Assembly: GCA_023664085.1 (NCBI GenBank)
Contig: JAMPGE010000002.1
Coordinates: 1-64,000, forward strand
DNA from: Muribaculum sp.
Lineage (GTDB): Bacteria; Bacteroidota; Bacteroidia; Bacteroidales; Muribaculaceae
DNA: 64,000 nt
Direction of reading: 5' to 3'
The stretch's first letter is position 1; every line of letters starts with the position of its first letter. Of this stretch, positions 44,168 through 53,266 are shown in pieces. The translations under genes were made by a program, and so were the position numbers. The notes under the pieces were generated by a model. That model saw only the letters and a program-made list of their open reading frames with translations, was not told where the DNA came from and made no database searches.

Positions 44168-44320
44168 ATGGCCAATAAGAAAAAGTTTTATATTTCAAGA
44201 TTTTTTACTATTTATATCGGTTAATTTTTATCAACTACTTATGAGCATTCTGAAGGATTTGAAATTATATATACTCCAAAAGAGGGATATGATGGATATT
44301 TCGTGACAGGTGTTCGCTGA
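44168..44320 (+). pseudogene. Broken small gene upstream of dnaN
   Basis: From ATG at 44168 a frame reads MANKKKFYISRFFTIYIG, meets TAA at 44222, and continues in the same frame as FLSTTYEHSEGFEIIYTPKE followed by GYDGYFVTGVR and a TGA at 44318. The second part has protein-like composition but no start codon. A single in-frame stop in a small (about 50-residue) gene is the simplest reading. It resembles no family I can name, and a chance open stretch in AT-rich DNA cannot be excluded. Confidence 0.35.
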
Positions 44321-44345
44321 TTGTTGGAAATTAAACAAAATAATT

Positions 44346-45473
44346 ATGATATTTCACGTTCAGGGTAAGGAATTTGCCCAGCAATTGCAGGCTGTAAGCA
44401 AAGTGATAAACACAAAAAACGCCATACAGGCATATGATAATTTCCTTTTGCGTCTGGAGGGTGATAAACTCTATATCACGGGATCTGATCAGGAGAATTA
44501 TCTCACGGTGGCAGTAGACGTAATGGATGCTTCAGGCGACGGAGAAGTTGCGGTAGGCTCGCGCCGTCTGCTTGAAATCACAAAGGAAGTGTCGGCCCAA
44601 CCGCTTGAAATAGAAGTGGACGACGATACTTTTGTGGTGAATCTAAGATTTTCCAGCGGTGTGTTTCAGTTTCCGGGTATAGATGGCAAGGAATATCCAA
44701 GAAAGAAAGCTGCGGAAGAAAATGAAAAGATTCATTTCACGTTGCCGGCGGAAGTAGTGAGAAAAGGCATAGAGAGTACACTTTTTGCTGTAAGTCTGGA
44801 CACGATCCGCCCTATCATGACAGGTATACTGTGGGACGTTAAGCCCGATAGAGTTATCTTTGTAAGCTCGGATACTCATAAACTTGTGAAGTATACCAAT
44901 TCCCAAAAGGAGCCGGGCATAGAACATAGCTTTATCTTCCCCAACAAACCGGCCTCTATCCTTCGGACAATAATCAAGCCGGATGATACAGATATAGACA
45001 TTGAAGTGGATGACAAATCGGCCACCATCAAATTCGGCAACGTAGAGTTGTCGAGCCGATTGATCAAGGGCAACTATCCTCCCTATGACCGTGTAATACC
45101 AAAGGAAAATCCGTTTCATATGACGGTAAGCCGCGAAAGTCTGCTCACGGCCACGCGTCGTGTGTCACTCTTCGCCAGCCAGGCGAGCAACCTTGTGAGA
45201 ATGGCTATTTCGGAAGATAATATAAAGGTATCGTCGCAGGATATAGATTATTCTACCGAGGCAAATGAGAATGTGCCGTGTCAGTACGAAGGCAATCCGA
45301 TGACTATTGGCTTCAAGGCGGAATACATGAAGGAAGTGCTCTCCAATCTTCGCGGAGACGAGGTGCGTATCGAACTCAGCGATCCGGCGCGTCCCGGACT
45401 GTTTATGCCCGAAGACAAAATGGAGAACGAGGAGATCGTAATGCTCCAAATGCCAATGCAAGTATTTGAATAA
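44346..45473 (+). CDS. dnaN: DNA polymerase III beta subunit (sliding clamp)
   Basis: Ring-shaped processivity clamp that tethers polymerases to DNA. It has 375 residues in three similar domains. The start is MIFHVQGKEFAQQLQAVSKV, matching the usual opening in this phylum; a longer frame upstream would begin in non-coding AT-rich DNA. SSDTHKLVKY and YPPYDRVIPKENPF lie in the middle domain, and PARPGLFMPEDK near the end. It leads the run dnaN-exonuclease-coaBC-DUF4835-recN-rlmB. dnaA is not adjacent, so this is not an origin-type locus. Confidence 0.95.
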   Translation: MIFHVQGKEFAQQLQAVSKVINTKNAIQAYDNFLLRLEGDKLYITGSDQENYLTVAVDVMDASGDGEVAVGSRRLLEITKEVSAQPLEIEVDDDTFVVNLRFSSGVFQFPGIDGKEYPRKKAAEENEKIHFTLPAEVVRKGIESTLFAVSLDTIRPIMTGILWDVKPDRVIFVSSDTHKLVKYTNSQKEPGIEHSFIFPNKPASILRTIIKPDDTDIDIEVDDKSATIKFGNVELSSRLIKGNYPPYDRVIPKENPFHMTVSRESLLTATRRVSLFASQASNLVRMAISEDNIKVSSQDIDYSTEANENVPCQYEGNPMTIGFKAEYMKEVLSNLRGDEVRIELSDPARPGLFMPEDKMENEEIVMLQMPMQVFE

Positions 45474-45488
45474 TAGTTTCTGATAGAA

Positions 45489-46262
45489 ATGAAGCTGAAT
45501 ATAACCAGACCTCTGATATTTTTCGATCTTGAGACCACCGGTACCGATATCGCCAAGGACAGAATTGTAGAGATATCCTACGTAAAGTTGATTCCCGGAA
45601 AAGAAGAGCCTGAAAAGAAAACGCGTCGGCTCAATCCGGAGATGCCAATACCGGCAGCTGCTACTGCAGTGCATCATATCACGGATGAAGATGTGAGGGA
45701 CGAACCCACATTCCGTCAGATAGCCAAATCCCTTCTTTCGATTTTTGACGGATGTGACATAGCGGGCTACAACAGCAACAAATTTGACCTGCCGCTGCTC
45801 ATAGAAGAATTCAGCCGGGTGGGAATGCCGTTTGATTTGGCAGGCAGACGCTTGATTGATGTGCAGAATATATTCTACAAGAAAGAGCCCCGCACACTGA
45901 CCGGAGCGTTGCGCTTTTATTGCGGCAAAGAACTCGACAACGCACATTCGGCGCTTGCCGATACGGAAGCCACTCTCGAGGTGTTGATGGGTCAACTCGA
46001 CAAATATGATGATTTGCAAAACGATATAGACTGGCTCGCCGACTTCTCGCGGATGAACCGCAACGTAGATTTAGCCGGAAGGATAATTCTTGACGATGAT
46101 AATGAGCCCGTATTTAATTTTGGCAAGCACAAGGGGGAAAAGCTGAGGAATGTATGGAAGCATGACAGAAGCTTTTTCGATTGGATGCTGCAGGGTACTT
46201 TTGCAAAAAACACCAAGGACGAAATAATGAAATTTCGCTTCAAGATGATGAATTCCAAGTAA
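45489..46262 (+). CDS. DnaQ-like 3'-5' exonuclease
   Basis: A 257-residue DEDDh exonuclease. ExoI is F-D13-L-E15-TTGTD, ExoII lies in GYNSNKFDLPLL, and ExoIII is HSALADTEAT with the catalytic His and Asp. This is the proofreading/ExoX-type nuclease fold. A C-terminal extension (about 180-257) includes FNFGKHKGEKLRNVWKHDRSFFDWML, a module seen in Bacteroidetes homologues. Being 15 nt after dnaN suggests a role with the clamp in replication or repair (inference). Confidence 0.92.
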   Translation: MKLNITRPLIFFDLETTGTDIAKDRIVEISYVKLIPGKEEPEKKTRRLNPEMPIPAAATAVHHITDEDVRDEPTFRQIAKSLLSIFDGCDIAGYNSNKFDLPLLIEEFSRVGMPFDLAGRRLIDVQNIFYKKEPRTLTGALRFYCGKELDNAHSALADTEATLEVLMGQLDKYDDLQNDIDWLADFSRMNRNVDLAGRIILDDDNEPVFNFGKHKGEKLRNVWKHDRSFFDWMLQGTFAKNTKDEIMKFRFKMMNSK

Positions 46263-46276
46263 CCAAATGATTTCAT

Positions 46277-47515
46277 ATGGTATCCACACTTAAGGGCAAA
46301 CACATAGTGCTCGGCATCACGGGAGGCATCGCGGCCTATAAAAGCGCTTATCTGCTTCGGCTTCTGATAAAGAAAGGAGCCGAAGTGCAGGTTGTGATCA
46401 CTCCCAACGGGAAAGAATTCATCACACCGGCCACGTTGGCGGCATTAAGTGGCAAACCTGTGGTAAGCGAGTTTTTTGCGGCCAACACGGGAGAATGGCA
46501 TTCACATGTGGACCTCGGCCTCTGGGCCGATCTGATGATTATAGCTCCCGCTACAGCCTCAAGCATAGGCAAGATGGCCAACGGAATAGCCGACAATATG
46601 TTGATCACGACATACCTGTCGGCAAAAGAGCAGGTTATGGTTGCTCCAGCCATGGATCTTGACATGTGGCGCCATCCGAGCACTCAACGAAACGTCGCTG
46701 TGTTGAAGCAAGACGGAGTGATAATCGTGGAGCCGGCAAGCGGAGAACTTGCCAGCGGGCTTACCGGTAAGGGAAGGATGGCAGAGCCCGAGGAGATAGC
46801 GGAAGCGGCGGAAAGGTATTTTGCCAGCCTTCAGGATCTGACAGGAAAAAAGGTGGTGGTGTCGGCCGGACCAACTTATGAGAATATAGACCCGGTACGC
46901 TTCATAGGAAACTATTCAAGCGGAAAAATGGGCTTTGCCATTGCGTCGGAATGTGCTCGGAGAGGAGCGGAAGTAACGGTAGTGGCTGGCCCTGTATCAG
47001 ATTCTTTGGAACTTCCGCAGGGAGTGAAAAGGATAAACGTGGTGTCGGCGCGGGAGATGCTTCAAGCCATGACCGAGGCCGCGAGGGGTGCAGATATAGC
47101 GGTCCTTGCAGCGGCTGTCGCCGATTACGCGCCGCAGACATGTGCCGATCATAAAATTAAGCGTGGAGGCATAGAGCAACTTTCCATCAATCTTGTAAGA
47201 AATCCGGATATCGCCGCTTCTTTGGGAGTATTCAAACTGGAAAGGAATAACAGCGGTCGCCCCCTTATGCTCGTGGGATTTGCTCTGGAGACGGACCATG
47301 AACAGGAAAACGCGCTTAAGAAATTAAGAGAAAAAAATCTGGACTTTATAGTGCTGAACTCGCTTAGAAACGTCGGCACGTGTTTTGGCACGGACAACAA
47401 TAAGGTGACGGTATTCAGTGCAGACGGTACAAGCAGGAAATATCCCGTAAAGAGCAAGCATGAAGTAGCCCGGGATCTGGTAGATCTTATATCAAAATCT
47501 TCCGAAGATCGATAA
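46277..47515 (+). CDS. coaBC: Bifunctional CoaBC (4'-phosphopantothenoylcysteine synthesis and decarboxylation)
   Basis: Two steps of coenzyme A synthesis. It has 412 residues. The N-terminal CoaC decarboxylase is a flavoprotein (LGITGGIAAYKSAYLLRLL; HVDLGLWADLMIIAPATA; the substrate-binding PAMDLDMWRHPSTQRN). The C-terminal CoaB synthetase starts at about 195 (VVVSAGPTYENIDPVRFIGNYSSGKMG) with AAVADYAP and the Lys in KIKRG. coaE, the last step of the pathway, lies 7 kb downstream. Confidence 0.96.
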   Translation: MVSTLKGKHIVLGITGGIAAYKSAYLLRLLIKKGAEVQVVITPNGKEFITPATLAALSGKPVVSEFFAANTGEWHSHVDLGLWADLMIIAPATASSIGKMANGIADNMLITTYLSAKEQVMVAPAMDLDMWRHPSTQRNVAVLKQDGVIIVEPASGELASGLTGKGRMAEPEEIAEAAERYFASLQDLTGKKVVVSAGPTYENIDPVRFIGNYSSGKMGFAIASECARRGAEVTVVAGPVSDSLELPQGVKRINVVSAREMLQAMTEAARGADIAVLAAAVADYAPQTCADHKIKRGGIEQLSINLVRNPDIAASLGVFKLERNNSGRPLMLVGFALETDHEQENALKKLREKNLDFIVLNSLRNVGTCFGTDNNKVTVFSADGTSRKYPVKSKHEVARDLVDLISKSSEDR

Positions 47516-47625
47516 ATAAAGGCGGAAGGTTTTCTCACAGTGAGTCTCATCGGAAGATTTGCGATTAGGTCCGATTGAAATAAAGAGTGCAATTCAGCGT
47601 TTTATAAAAAGACATACCAAAGAAT

Positions 47626-48555
47626 ATGAAAACTTACAAGACAAATAATATATTAAAGGTATTGCTTTTTATCGCTTTATCATTGACGGCGGTAACGCTG
47701 CAAGCACAGGAATTGCACTGCACGGTAGAGATCAATACATCCAAGCTTGAGGGCACCAACAAGAGTGTGTTTGAGACATTGCAGGCCGCAGTGTCGGACT
47801 ATTTTAATGAGACAAGATTTACGAATGCCACATATGCCCCAGTGGAGCGCATAGAATGCAGATTTTTTCTTACCGTGGATGAGTATAACGATGACCGCAT
47901 TAAGGGAGAGCTACAGGTGCAGTTGTCGCGCCCGGTGTATAATTCCACTTATACCACTACTCTTTTTAACTTCAAAGACAGTAAGATAGATTTCGAATAT
48001 AAAGAAGGAGACCCATTGATATTCAATGAATCTACAATGGAGAGTAATCTTACGGCGATTCTTAATTATTATGCATACCTTTTTCTGGCTCTGGACTCCG
48101 ACAGCTTTGCACCGTTGGGCGGGCAACCGTATTGGGACCGGCTGGCATCGATAGTACAGATGGCACAGAGCAGCGGCGAGGTGGGCTGGAGAGCCTTTGA
48201 AGATACCAAAAACCGCAGTGCGGTGTTGCAGGCTTATACAGAAACCGCCGGAGGAGCCCTGCGTCAGCTCCTCTATGATTATCATCGAAAAGGACTCGAC
48301 GAGATGGTGACCAGTCCGGACAAAGGCCGGGCGGCGATATCAGCTTCATTACCGCTGCTAAAGAAAGTATACGATGCCGCACCGATGTCGGTGGGACTAT
48401 CAATCTTCCGGGATTCAAAGCTTGACGAACTTGTAAACGTATATTCAAAGGGATCTGATACGGAGCGCAAAGAAGCCTACGATATTTTGCAACCCTTGTA
48501 CCCTACGGAAAACGAACGTCTTGACAAAATACGCAAAGGCGACGAACAGAATTGA
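47626..48555 (+). CDS. DUF4835 exported protein (PorD-like)
   Basis: A 309-residue protein with a signal peptide (to about LQAQ) and the DUF4835 pattern: LHCTVEINTSKLEGTNKSVFETLQAAV and ILNYYAYLFLALDSDSFAPLGGQPYW. The family is restricted to Bacteroidetes, has been linked to the type IX secretion system under the name PorD, and typically sits between coaBC and recN, as here. The mechanism is unknown. Its presence fits the C-terminal sorting-like motifs of the secreted proteins at 29-32 kb, but no core T9SS gene is in the window. Confidence 0.82.
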   Translation: MKTYKTNNILKVLLFIALSLTAVTLQAQELHCTVEINTSKLEGTNKSVFETLQAAVSDYFNETRFTNATYAPVERIECRFFLTVDEYNDDRIKGELQVQLSRPVYNSTYTTTLFNFKDSKIDFEYKEGDPLIFNESTMESNLTAILNYYAYLFLALDSDSFAPLGGQPYWDRLASIVQMAQSSGEVGWRAFEDTKNRSAVLQAYTETAGGALRQLLYDYHRKGLDEMVTSPDKGRAAISASLPLLKKVYDAAPMSVGLSIFRDSKLDELVNVYSKGSDTERKEAYDILQPLYPTENERLDKIRKGDEQN

Positions 48556-48561
48556 TAAAAG

Positions 48562-50256
48562 ATGCTTGAACGCTTAACGATAGAAAATTACGCACTTATC
48601 GACACCCTCCGGCTGGAGCCCGATCGCGGGCTTTCCATCATCACGGGAGAGACGGGTGCCGGCAAGTCCATAATGTTGGGTGCCCTCGGGCTTCTGCTTG
48701 GGGAAAGAGCCGATTCAGGCGTGATAACAGACAAAAGCCGCAAGACGGTGGTAGAGGCGGAATTCTCTTCACTACCCGATGGCGTGAAGGCATTGGTGAA
48801 GGCTATCGACGATGAATATGACGGGGGCACTCTCACCGTGCGACGCGAAATATCTCCCAATGGGCGCAGCAGGGCTTTCGTATGCGATACACCCGTGAAA
48901 CTGCCGGAATTGACCGCTGTGACCTGTGGTCTTATTGACATTCATAGTCAGCATAATAATATGTTGTTGTCTCGACATGATCAGCAACTTTCACTCATCG
49001 ATTTATTTGCAGGAAACGCGCAATTGCTGGCCGACTATCGTCATGAATTCAGTGAATATATACGTCTTCTCAAAAGAATCAGAGATATCAAGGAAGAAAA
49101 CGAGCGGAATCGTGTGAATCGAGAAATGTATGAGTACCAGCTCGAACAGCTCGATAAACTTGATGCAAAGCCCGGAGAACTTGAAAGTGTGGAAAGAAGA
49201 TTCGATATATTGAGTGATTCGGAAGAAATCAGGGAGAATCTCACGTCGGCTCTGGATGCCCTTTCCGGGGAGAATTTTTCGGCACTCTCACAGGTGGCAC
49301 GGGCTATTGAAATGACCGATCGTGTGGATATGGCTCTGTTCGAACCTGATACCGCTTCCGCTTCGGAAGTGGTAGCGACGCTAAAGGATTTTACTATATC
49401 CGAACGGCTCCGGCAGGTGAATATAGAACTGAAGGATATAGCTGAAACTCTCGGGAAATATGCCTCGGAGGTGGATGCTGACCCAAACGAGTTGGAGCGT
49501 GTCACGAATAGAATGAACTCGCTCTATGCGGCCAATCGACAATTCAGGATTTCGGAGCCGGACGGTCTGGTAAAGATGCGTGAGAGTCTGCGCGAGAAGT
49601 TGGGAAAAATCAGTGGAAAGGATGAAAATCTGCAAGCTCTCGAGCAAAAGGCGAGGACTTCGGCCAAAAATATACGGCAAAAAGCCAATCTGTTGACGGA
49701 AAGCCGCAAAAAAGGAGCGGAGGAATTCAGTGAATTATTGAACCGTACGGCCCGGCCCTTGGGCTTGACCAATCTGCAGTTTGAGGTAGAAATGGACAAC
49801 GGTAAGTTTACCCGCGACGGTGCAGACGTGGTGAGATTTATGTGTTCCTTTAATAAGAACATGCCGATGCAGGATATGATTAAAGTGGCAAGTGGTGGAG
49901 AAATGAGCAGGTTGATGCTGAGCATAAAATCCATAGTGGCCGGCAGGATGAAGCTTCCCACTGTAGTCTTTGATGAAATCGACACGGGGGTGAGTGGAGA
50001 AATCGCGGATAAGATGGGAGCGATGATGCAGCAGATGGGAAGCACCACTCAGGTTATCACAATTACCCATTTGCCGCAGGTGGCAGCCAAAGGGGCCCGT
50101 CATTTCAAGGTATATAAAGAAGATAATGATCTACGCACCGTATCTTCCATCCGAATGCTTGATGACGAAGAGAGAGTGCGTGAGATAGCCGGAATGATAA
50201 GTGGAGAGAAACTGAATGAAGCGGCACTGAATGCCGCCCGCACGCTGCTGAGTTGA
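48562..50256 (+). CDS. recN: DNA repair protein RecN
   Basis: SMC-like ATPase for double-strand break repair. It has 564 residues. Walker A is G29-ETGAGKS, followed by a long coiled coil (about 150-370) and the C-terminal signature VASGGEMSRLMLSIKS, with Walker B VVFDEIDTGVSGEIAD and ITHLPQVAAKG. It starts 6 nt after DUF4835; its last codons lie close to rlmB. Cytoplasmic. Confidence 0.96.
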   Translation: MLERLTIENYALIDTLRLEPDRGLSIITGETGAGKSIMLGALGLLLGERADSGVITDKSRKTVVEAEFSSLPDGVKALVKAIDDEYDGGTLTVRREISPNGRSRAFVCDTPVKLPELTAVTCGLIDIHSQHNNMLLSRHDQQLSLIDLFAGNAQLLADYRHEFSEYIRLLKRIRDIKEENERNRVNREMYEYQLEQLDKLDAKPGELESVERRFDILSDSEEIRENLTSALDALSGENFSALSQVARAIEMTDRVDMALFEPDTASASEVVATLKDFTISERLRQVNIELKDIAETLGKYASEVDADPNELERVTNRMNSLYAANRQFRISEPDGLVKMRESLREKLGKISGKDENLQALEQKARTSAKNIRQKANLLTESRKKGAEEFSELLNRTARPLGLTNLQFEVEMDNGKFTRDGADVVRFMCSFNKNMPMQDMIKVASGGEMSRLMLSIKSIVAGRMKLPTVVFDEIDTGVSGEIADKMGAMMQQMGSTTQVITITHLPQVAAKGARHFKVYKEDNDLRTVSSIRMLDDEERVREIAGMISGEKLNEAALNAARTLLS

Positions 50257-50276
50257 TTCGAAAAAACAAATGGAAT

Positions 50277-51074
50277 ATGATACCTAACAAAGGGAAAAGA
50301 GAATATAGAGACAAGAGAGAAAGGCAGGACTTCGTGTTCGGTATTCGAGCCGTGACAGAAGCAATAGAGGCTGGCAAGAGTATTGATAAGGTGCTGATGA
50401 GAAAAGATTTGAGCGGAGACCTTGCAAAGGAGCTTACCTCTAAGATTCATCAATACGGAATTGTGGTGCAGAAAGTGCCGGTGGAGAAACTCAACCGCAT
50501 CACGATGAAGAATCATCAGGGTGCCATAGCCTTGATGTCGCCCGTGGAATATGATCGGTTAGAGAATATAGTGCCCGCTCTTTTTGAGGAGGGGATGACA
50601 CCGTTGTTGCTTCTTCTTGACGGAGTGACAGACACACGCAATTTCGGAGCCATGGCCCGCACGGCGGAATGCGCCGGGGTTGACGCCATTGTGATTCCGG
50701 AGCATGGCTCGGCCACAGTGACGCCCGAAGCTGTGAAAGCTTCTGCCGGAGCTCTGTTTCACATCCCGGTATGTCGTACCCGAACGATTTCGGAGGCTGT
50801 AAAATTTCTTAAGGAATCGGGCTATACCGTGGTGGGAGCATCGGAAAAAGGAAGCGGAAGTTATACGGAAGTGGACTACACAGTGCCCGTAGCGATAGTG
50901 ATGGGAGCTGAGGATACAGGGATATCGCCCGAGGTGCTTCGGCAATGCGACAAACTTGCCGCAATACCGATTATGGGCAACATTGGATCGCTCAATGTGA
51001 GCGTAGCCGCCGGCGTGATGATGTATGAAGCGGTGAGACAACGTCTGGCCGACGGTATGCAGATTTGCGAGTGA
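50277..51074 (+). CDS. rlmB: TrmH-family (SpoU) RNA 2'-O-methyltransferase, RlmB-type
   Basis: Methylates a ribose 2'-OH in 23S rRNA (G2251 in E. coli) using S-adenosylmethionine. It has 265 residues. The N-terminal substrate-binding domain is FVFGIRAVTEAIEAGKS. The knotted catalytic domain has LDGVTDTRNFGAMARTAE (motif 1), AIVMGAEDTGISPEVL (motif 2) and NIGSLNVSVAAGVMMYE (motif 3). The ATG of MIPNKGKREY is chosen over a TTG that overlaps recN. The exact rRNA target is assigned by similarity only. Confidence 0.92.
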   Translation: MIPNKGKREYRDKRERQDFVFGIRAVTEAIEAGKSIDKVLMRKDLSGDLAKELTSKIHQYGIVVQKVPVEKLNRITMKNHQGAIALMSPVEYDRLENIVPALFEEGMTPLLLLLDGVTDTRNFGAMARTAECAGVDAIVIPEHGSATVTPEAVKASAGALFHIPVCRTRTISEAVKFLKESGYTVVGASEKGSGSYTEVDYTVPVAIVMGAEDTGISPEVLRQCDKLAAIPIMGNIGSLNVSVAAGVMMYEAVRQRLADGMQICE

Positions 51075-51095
51075 CAAAAGAATTTTCTAATTTTG
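51064..51095 (+). promoter_or_regulatory. Promoter of nusB-yajC-ybbR-coaE
   Basis: TTTG (51064-51067, inside the rlmB end) and TAATTTTG (51088-51095) are 20 bp apart. The leader to nusB is about 130 nt. Confidence 0.75.
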
Positions 51096-51233
51096 TATCG
51101 AAAACAGACGTTGAAATCGGAGAAAAAGCGAGCGAATAAATGCAGATGAACGCTGCATAAGCATATAAAGCAGAGTCTTCTCCGGCAAACGATCCGTCTT
51201 ACGTAAAAAATAGAAGTGATTTCATAAAGAGTT

Positions 51234-52631
51234 ATGATAAATCGAGTTCTGATTCGAGTCAAAGTAGTGCAACTGCTTTATTCCTACCTGCTTGTAGCAA
51301 ATCCATTTAACCTTGAGAGCCAGCCAACGGCACCCACTAAGGAGAAGCGTTTTGCCTATGCGTTGTATCTCGACACCATGCTTCTGATGGTAAGAATAGC
51401 CGAGAATATAACAAAACGCGGGGGCGAGAAGCCCCTTTACGACACCCGCTTCATAAGCCGCGTAGTGGGCGACGACAGAATGCGTACGCTTCGCCAACAG
51501 TATCTTTCCAAGGATTTCCCGTTGGAAAGTCTTGTGCCGGTACTGACAGAAGTAGTGAAGGAAAGTGGAATCTATAAGAAATATGTGAAAAACGGTCAGG
51601 ACTGGAATCCGGAGGAAGATAAGGTGTGGAAAGATATCTTTGATACCCTTATCATAAATAATCCGGAATACAATGCCGTATGCGCACGCCGTGAGAACTA
51701 TTCTCTTCGGGGAATGGAACGAATGCGCGGGATGGTGGATGAAACTTTTAAGAAATTTTTTGCTTCGGCCGATCACCTGCCCGATGCGCTCAAGACACTG
51801 CAGGTAAGTCTTCTGAAAGCCAGAGAACTGTATATCCGCCTTCTTCAGTTGCCAATAGAATTGACGGAGTTGCGCGCACGGCAAATAGACGACGCCCGCC
51901 ATAAATATATCAAGACGCAGGAAGATATAAATCCCAATATGCGCTTTGTGGATAATGAATTTGTGAAAGCATTGGCAGCGGATCCCGAACTTCATACGAA
52001 TCTTGAGACATTCAAGTTTTCATGGCTTAATGAAGAAGATCAACTGATGAGGTCGTTGCTCAGGAACATCATGGAGAGTGAGATATACGAGCGGTATATG
52101 AACTTTCCGGCCACAGATTTCAACGAAGACTGCGAGTTTTGGCGCCAAATATACAAGAATATAATCCTGCGTAATACGGATTTCCTTGAATTTATGGAGG
52201 ATAAATCGGTATATTGGAATGATGATCTTGATATAATCGGCACTTTTGTGCTTAAGACTGTAAGACGATTTCAGGAAGGAGCCACACGTCCGATTCTACC
52301 CATGTATAAGGATGAAGAGGATGCCGCCTTTGGAAAGGAACTTTTCAGCTATGTGATCACAAAAAAAGATATATATCGAAACATGATACGCGATGCCGTA
52401 TCGAAGGTTGGATCATGGGAAACAGAGCGACTCGCGTTTATGGATGTGGTGATAGTGATGACCGCCATGGCCGAAATTCTGAATTTCCCCAAGATACCTC
52501 TTAATGTGAGTTGCAACGAATATGTAGAGATCGCCAAATGCTACAGCACCGGCAAGAGTGGCTCGTTTGTAAACGGAGTGCTTTCTACAATCATAGGAGA
52601 TCTTCAGCAGGAAGGCAAGCTGTTTAAATAA
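51234..52631 (+). CDS. nusB: Long-form NusB antitermination factor
   Basis: NusB with NusE binds boxA RNA to prevent premature termination of rRNA transcription. The C-terminal part (about 300-460) is the NusB fold: WRQIYKNIILRNTDFLEF, KDIYRNMIRDAVSKVGSWETERLAFMDVVIVMTAMAEIL and ISCNEYVEIAK-like NVSCNEYVEIAKCYSTGKSG. The N-terminus MINRVLIRVKVVQLLYSYLL also looks NusB-like. At 465 residues it is far longer than E. coli NusB (139) and longer than the about 310 I expect for Bacteroidales. The extra part is a helical middle region (about 70-290). Start of a conserved nusB-yajC-ybbR-coaE block. Confidence 0.88.
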   Translation: MINRVLIRVKVVQLLYSYLLVANPFNLESQPTAPTKEKRFAYALYLDTMLLMVRIAENITKRGGEKPLYDTRFISRVVGDDRMRTLRQQYLSKDFPLESLVPVLTEVVKESGIYKKYVKNGQDWNPEEDKVWKDIFDTLIINNPEYNAVCARRENYSLRGMERMRGMVDETFKKFFASADHLPDALKTLQVSLLKARELYIRLLQLPIELTELRARQIDDARHKYIKTQEDINPNMRFVDNEFVKALAADPELHTNLETFKFSWLNEEDQLMRSLLRNIMESEIYERYMNFPATDFNEDCEFWRQIYKNIILRNTDFLEFMEDKSVYWNDDLDIIGTFVLKTVRRFQEGATRPILPMYKDEEDAAFGKELFSYVITKKDIYRNMIRDAVSKVGSWETERLAFMDVVIVMTAMAEILNFPKIPLNVSCNEYVEIAKCYSTGKSGSFVNGVLSTIIGDLQQEGKLFK

Positions 52632-52706
52632 TCAGCGAAATAACTGAAGAATATCCGGGTTATATTATCCATAAAAGAATCAACAAATTTTATAATACGA
52701 TAAACA

Positions 52707-53099
52707 ATGAACCAAATTTTGGCCACAATTTTGCTTCAGGAAGCAGCCCCCGCCGGGGGAGGCATGTCGAGTCTGATAATGATTATCGCCATGGTTGTGA
52801 TTTTCTATTTCTTTATGATTCGGCCGCAGTCGAAGAAGCAAAAAGAGATTAAGAAGGCTCGCGAAGCCATGAAGAAGAATGATAAGGTAGTCACTGCAGG
52901 GGGTATACATGGCCGCGTTCGGGAAATGCGCGAGAATACTGTACTTGTTGAGATTGCGCCCAATGTCACCATCACCGTAGACAAGGCATCTGTATATCCT
53001 GACGCGGCTACATCCGACAAGCCCCAGAAGGAAGAATCCAAGGCATCCAAGAAAGAAGCCAAGGAAACTGAAATGGTAGAGGAAAAGTCCGAAAAATAA
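52707..53099 (+). CDS. yajC: Preprotein translocase accessory subunit YajC
   Basis: A 130-residue single-pass membrane protein. The N-terminal helix (about 20-42, SLIMIIAMVVIFYFFMIRPQ) ends in the diagnostic F-x-x-RPQ-x-K-x-x-K-x-x motif, and a small cytosolic domain contains GDKVVTAGGIHG-like KNDKVVTAGGIHGRV. It associates with SecDF-YidC. A Lys/Glu-rich tail follows (about 103-130). It lies between nusB and the YbbR-domain gene, as is usual in this order. Confidence 0.95.
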   Translation: MNQILATILLQEAAPAGGGMSSLIMIIAMVVIFYFFMIRPQSKKQKEIKKAREAMKKNDKVVTAGGIHGRVREMRENTVLVEIAPNVTITVDKASVYPDAATSDKPQKEESKASKKEAKETEMVEEKSEK

Positions 53100-53190
53100 A
53101 AAGTAGAAATGCCGTGGAGAGGCTTCTCGACGACTTTGGAGCCGGACGCTTCTTTCCAATATCCGATCCCATAATCAGACAAACAGTCAT

Positions 53191-53214
53191 TTTGACAAAT
53201 TGACAAATTGACAA
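53191..53214 (+). repeat. Three tandem octamers (T/A)TTGACAA
   Basis: TTTGACAA is followed by ATTGACAA twice. This is the same octamer family as at 26665-26688. The last unit runs into an inverted repeat. Confidence 0.7.
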
Positions 53215-53230
53215 AATGATATTTTGTCAA
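53208..53230. promoter_or_regulatory. 10-bp inverted repeat before ybbR
   Basis: TTGACAAAAT-GAT-ATTTTGTCAA is a perfect 10-bp palindrome with a 3-nt centre, ending 36 nt before the YbbR start. It could be an operator or an RNA hairpin; no regulator is assigned. Confidence 0.4.
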
Positions 53231-53266
53231 ACCGACAAAGATCCGGATCTTTAAATTGGCTGTATA

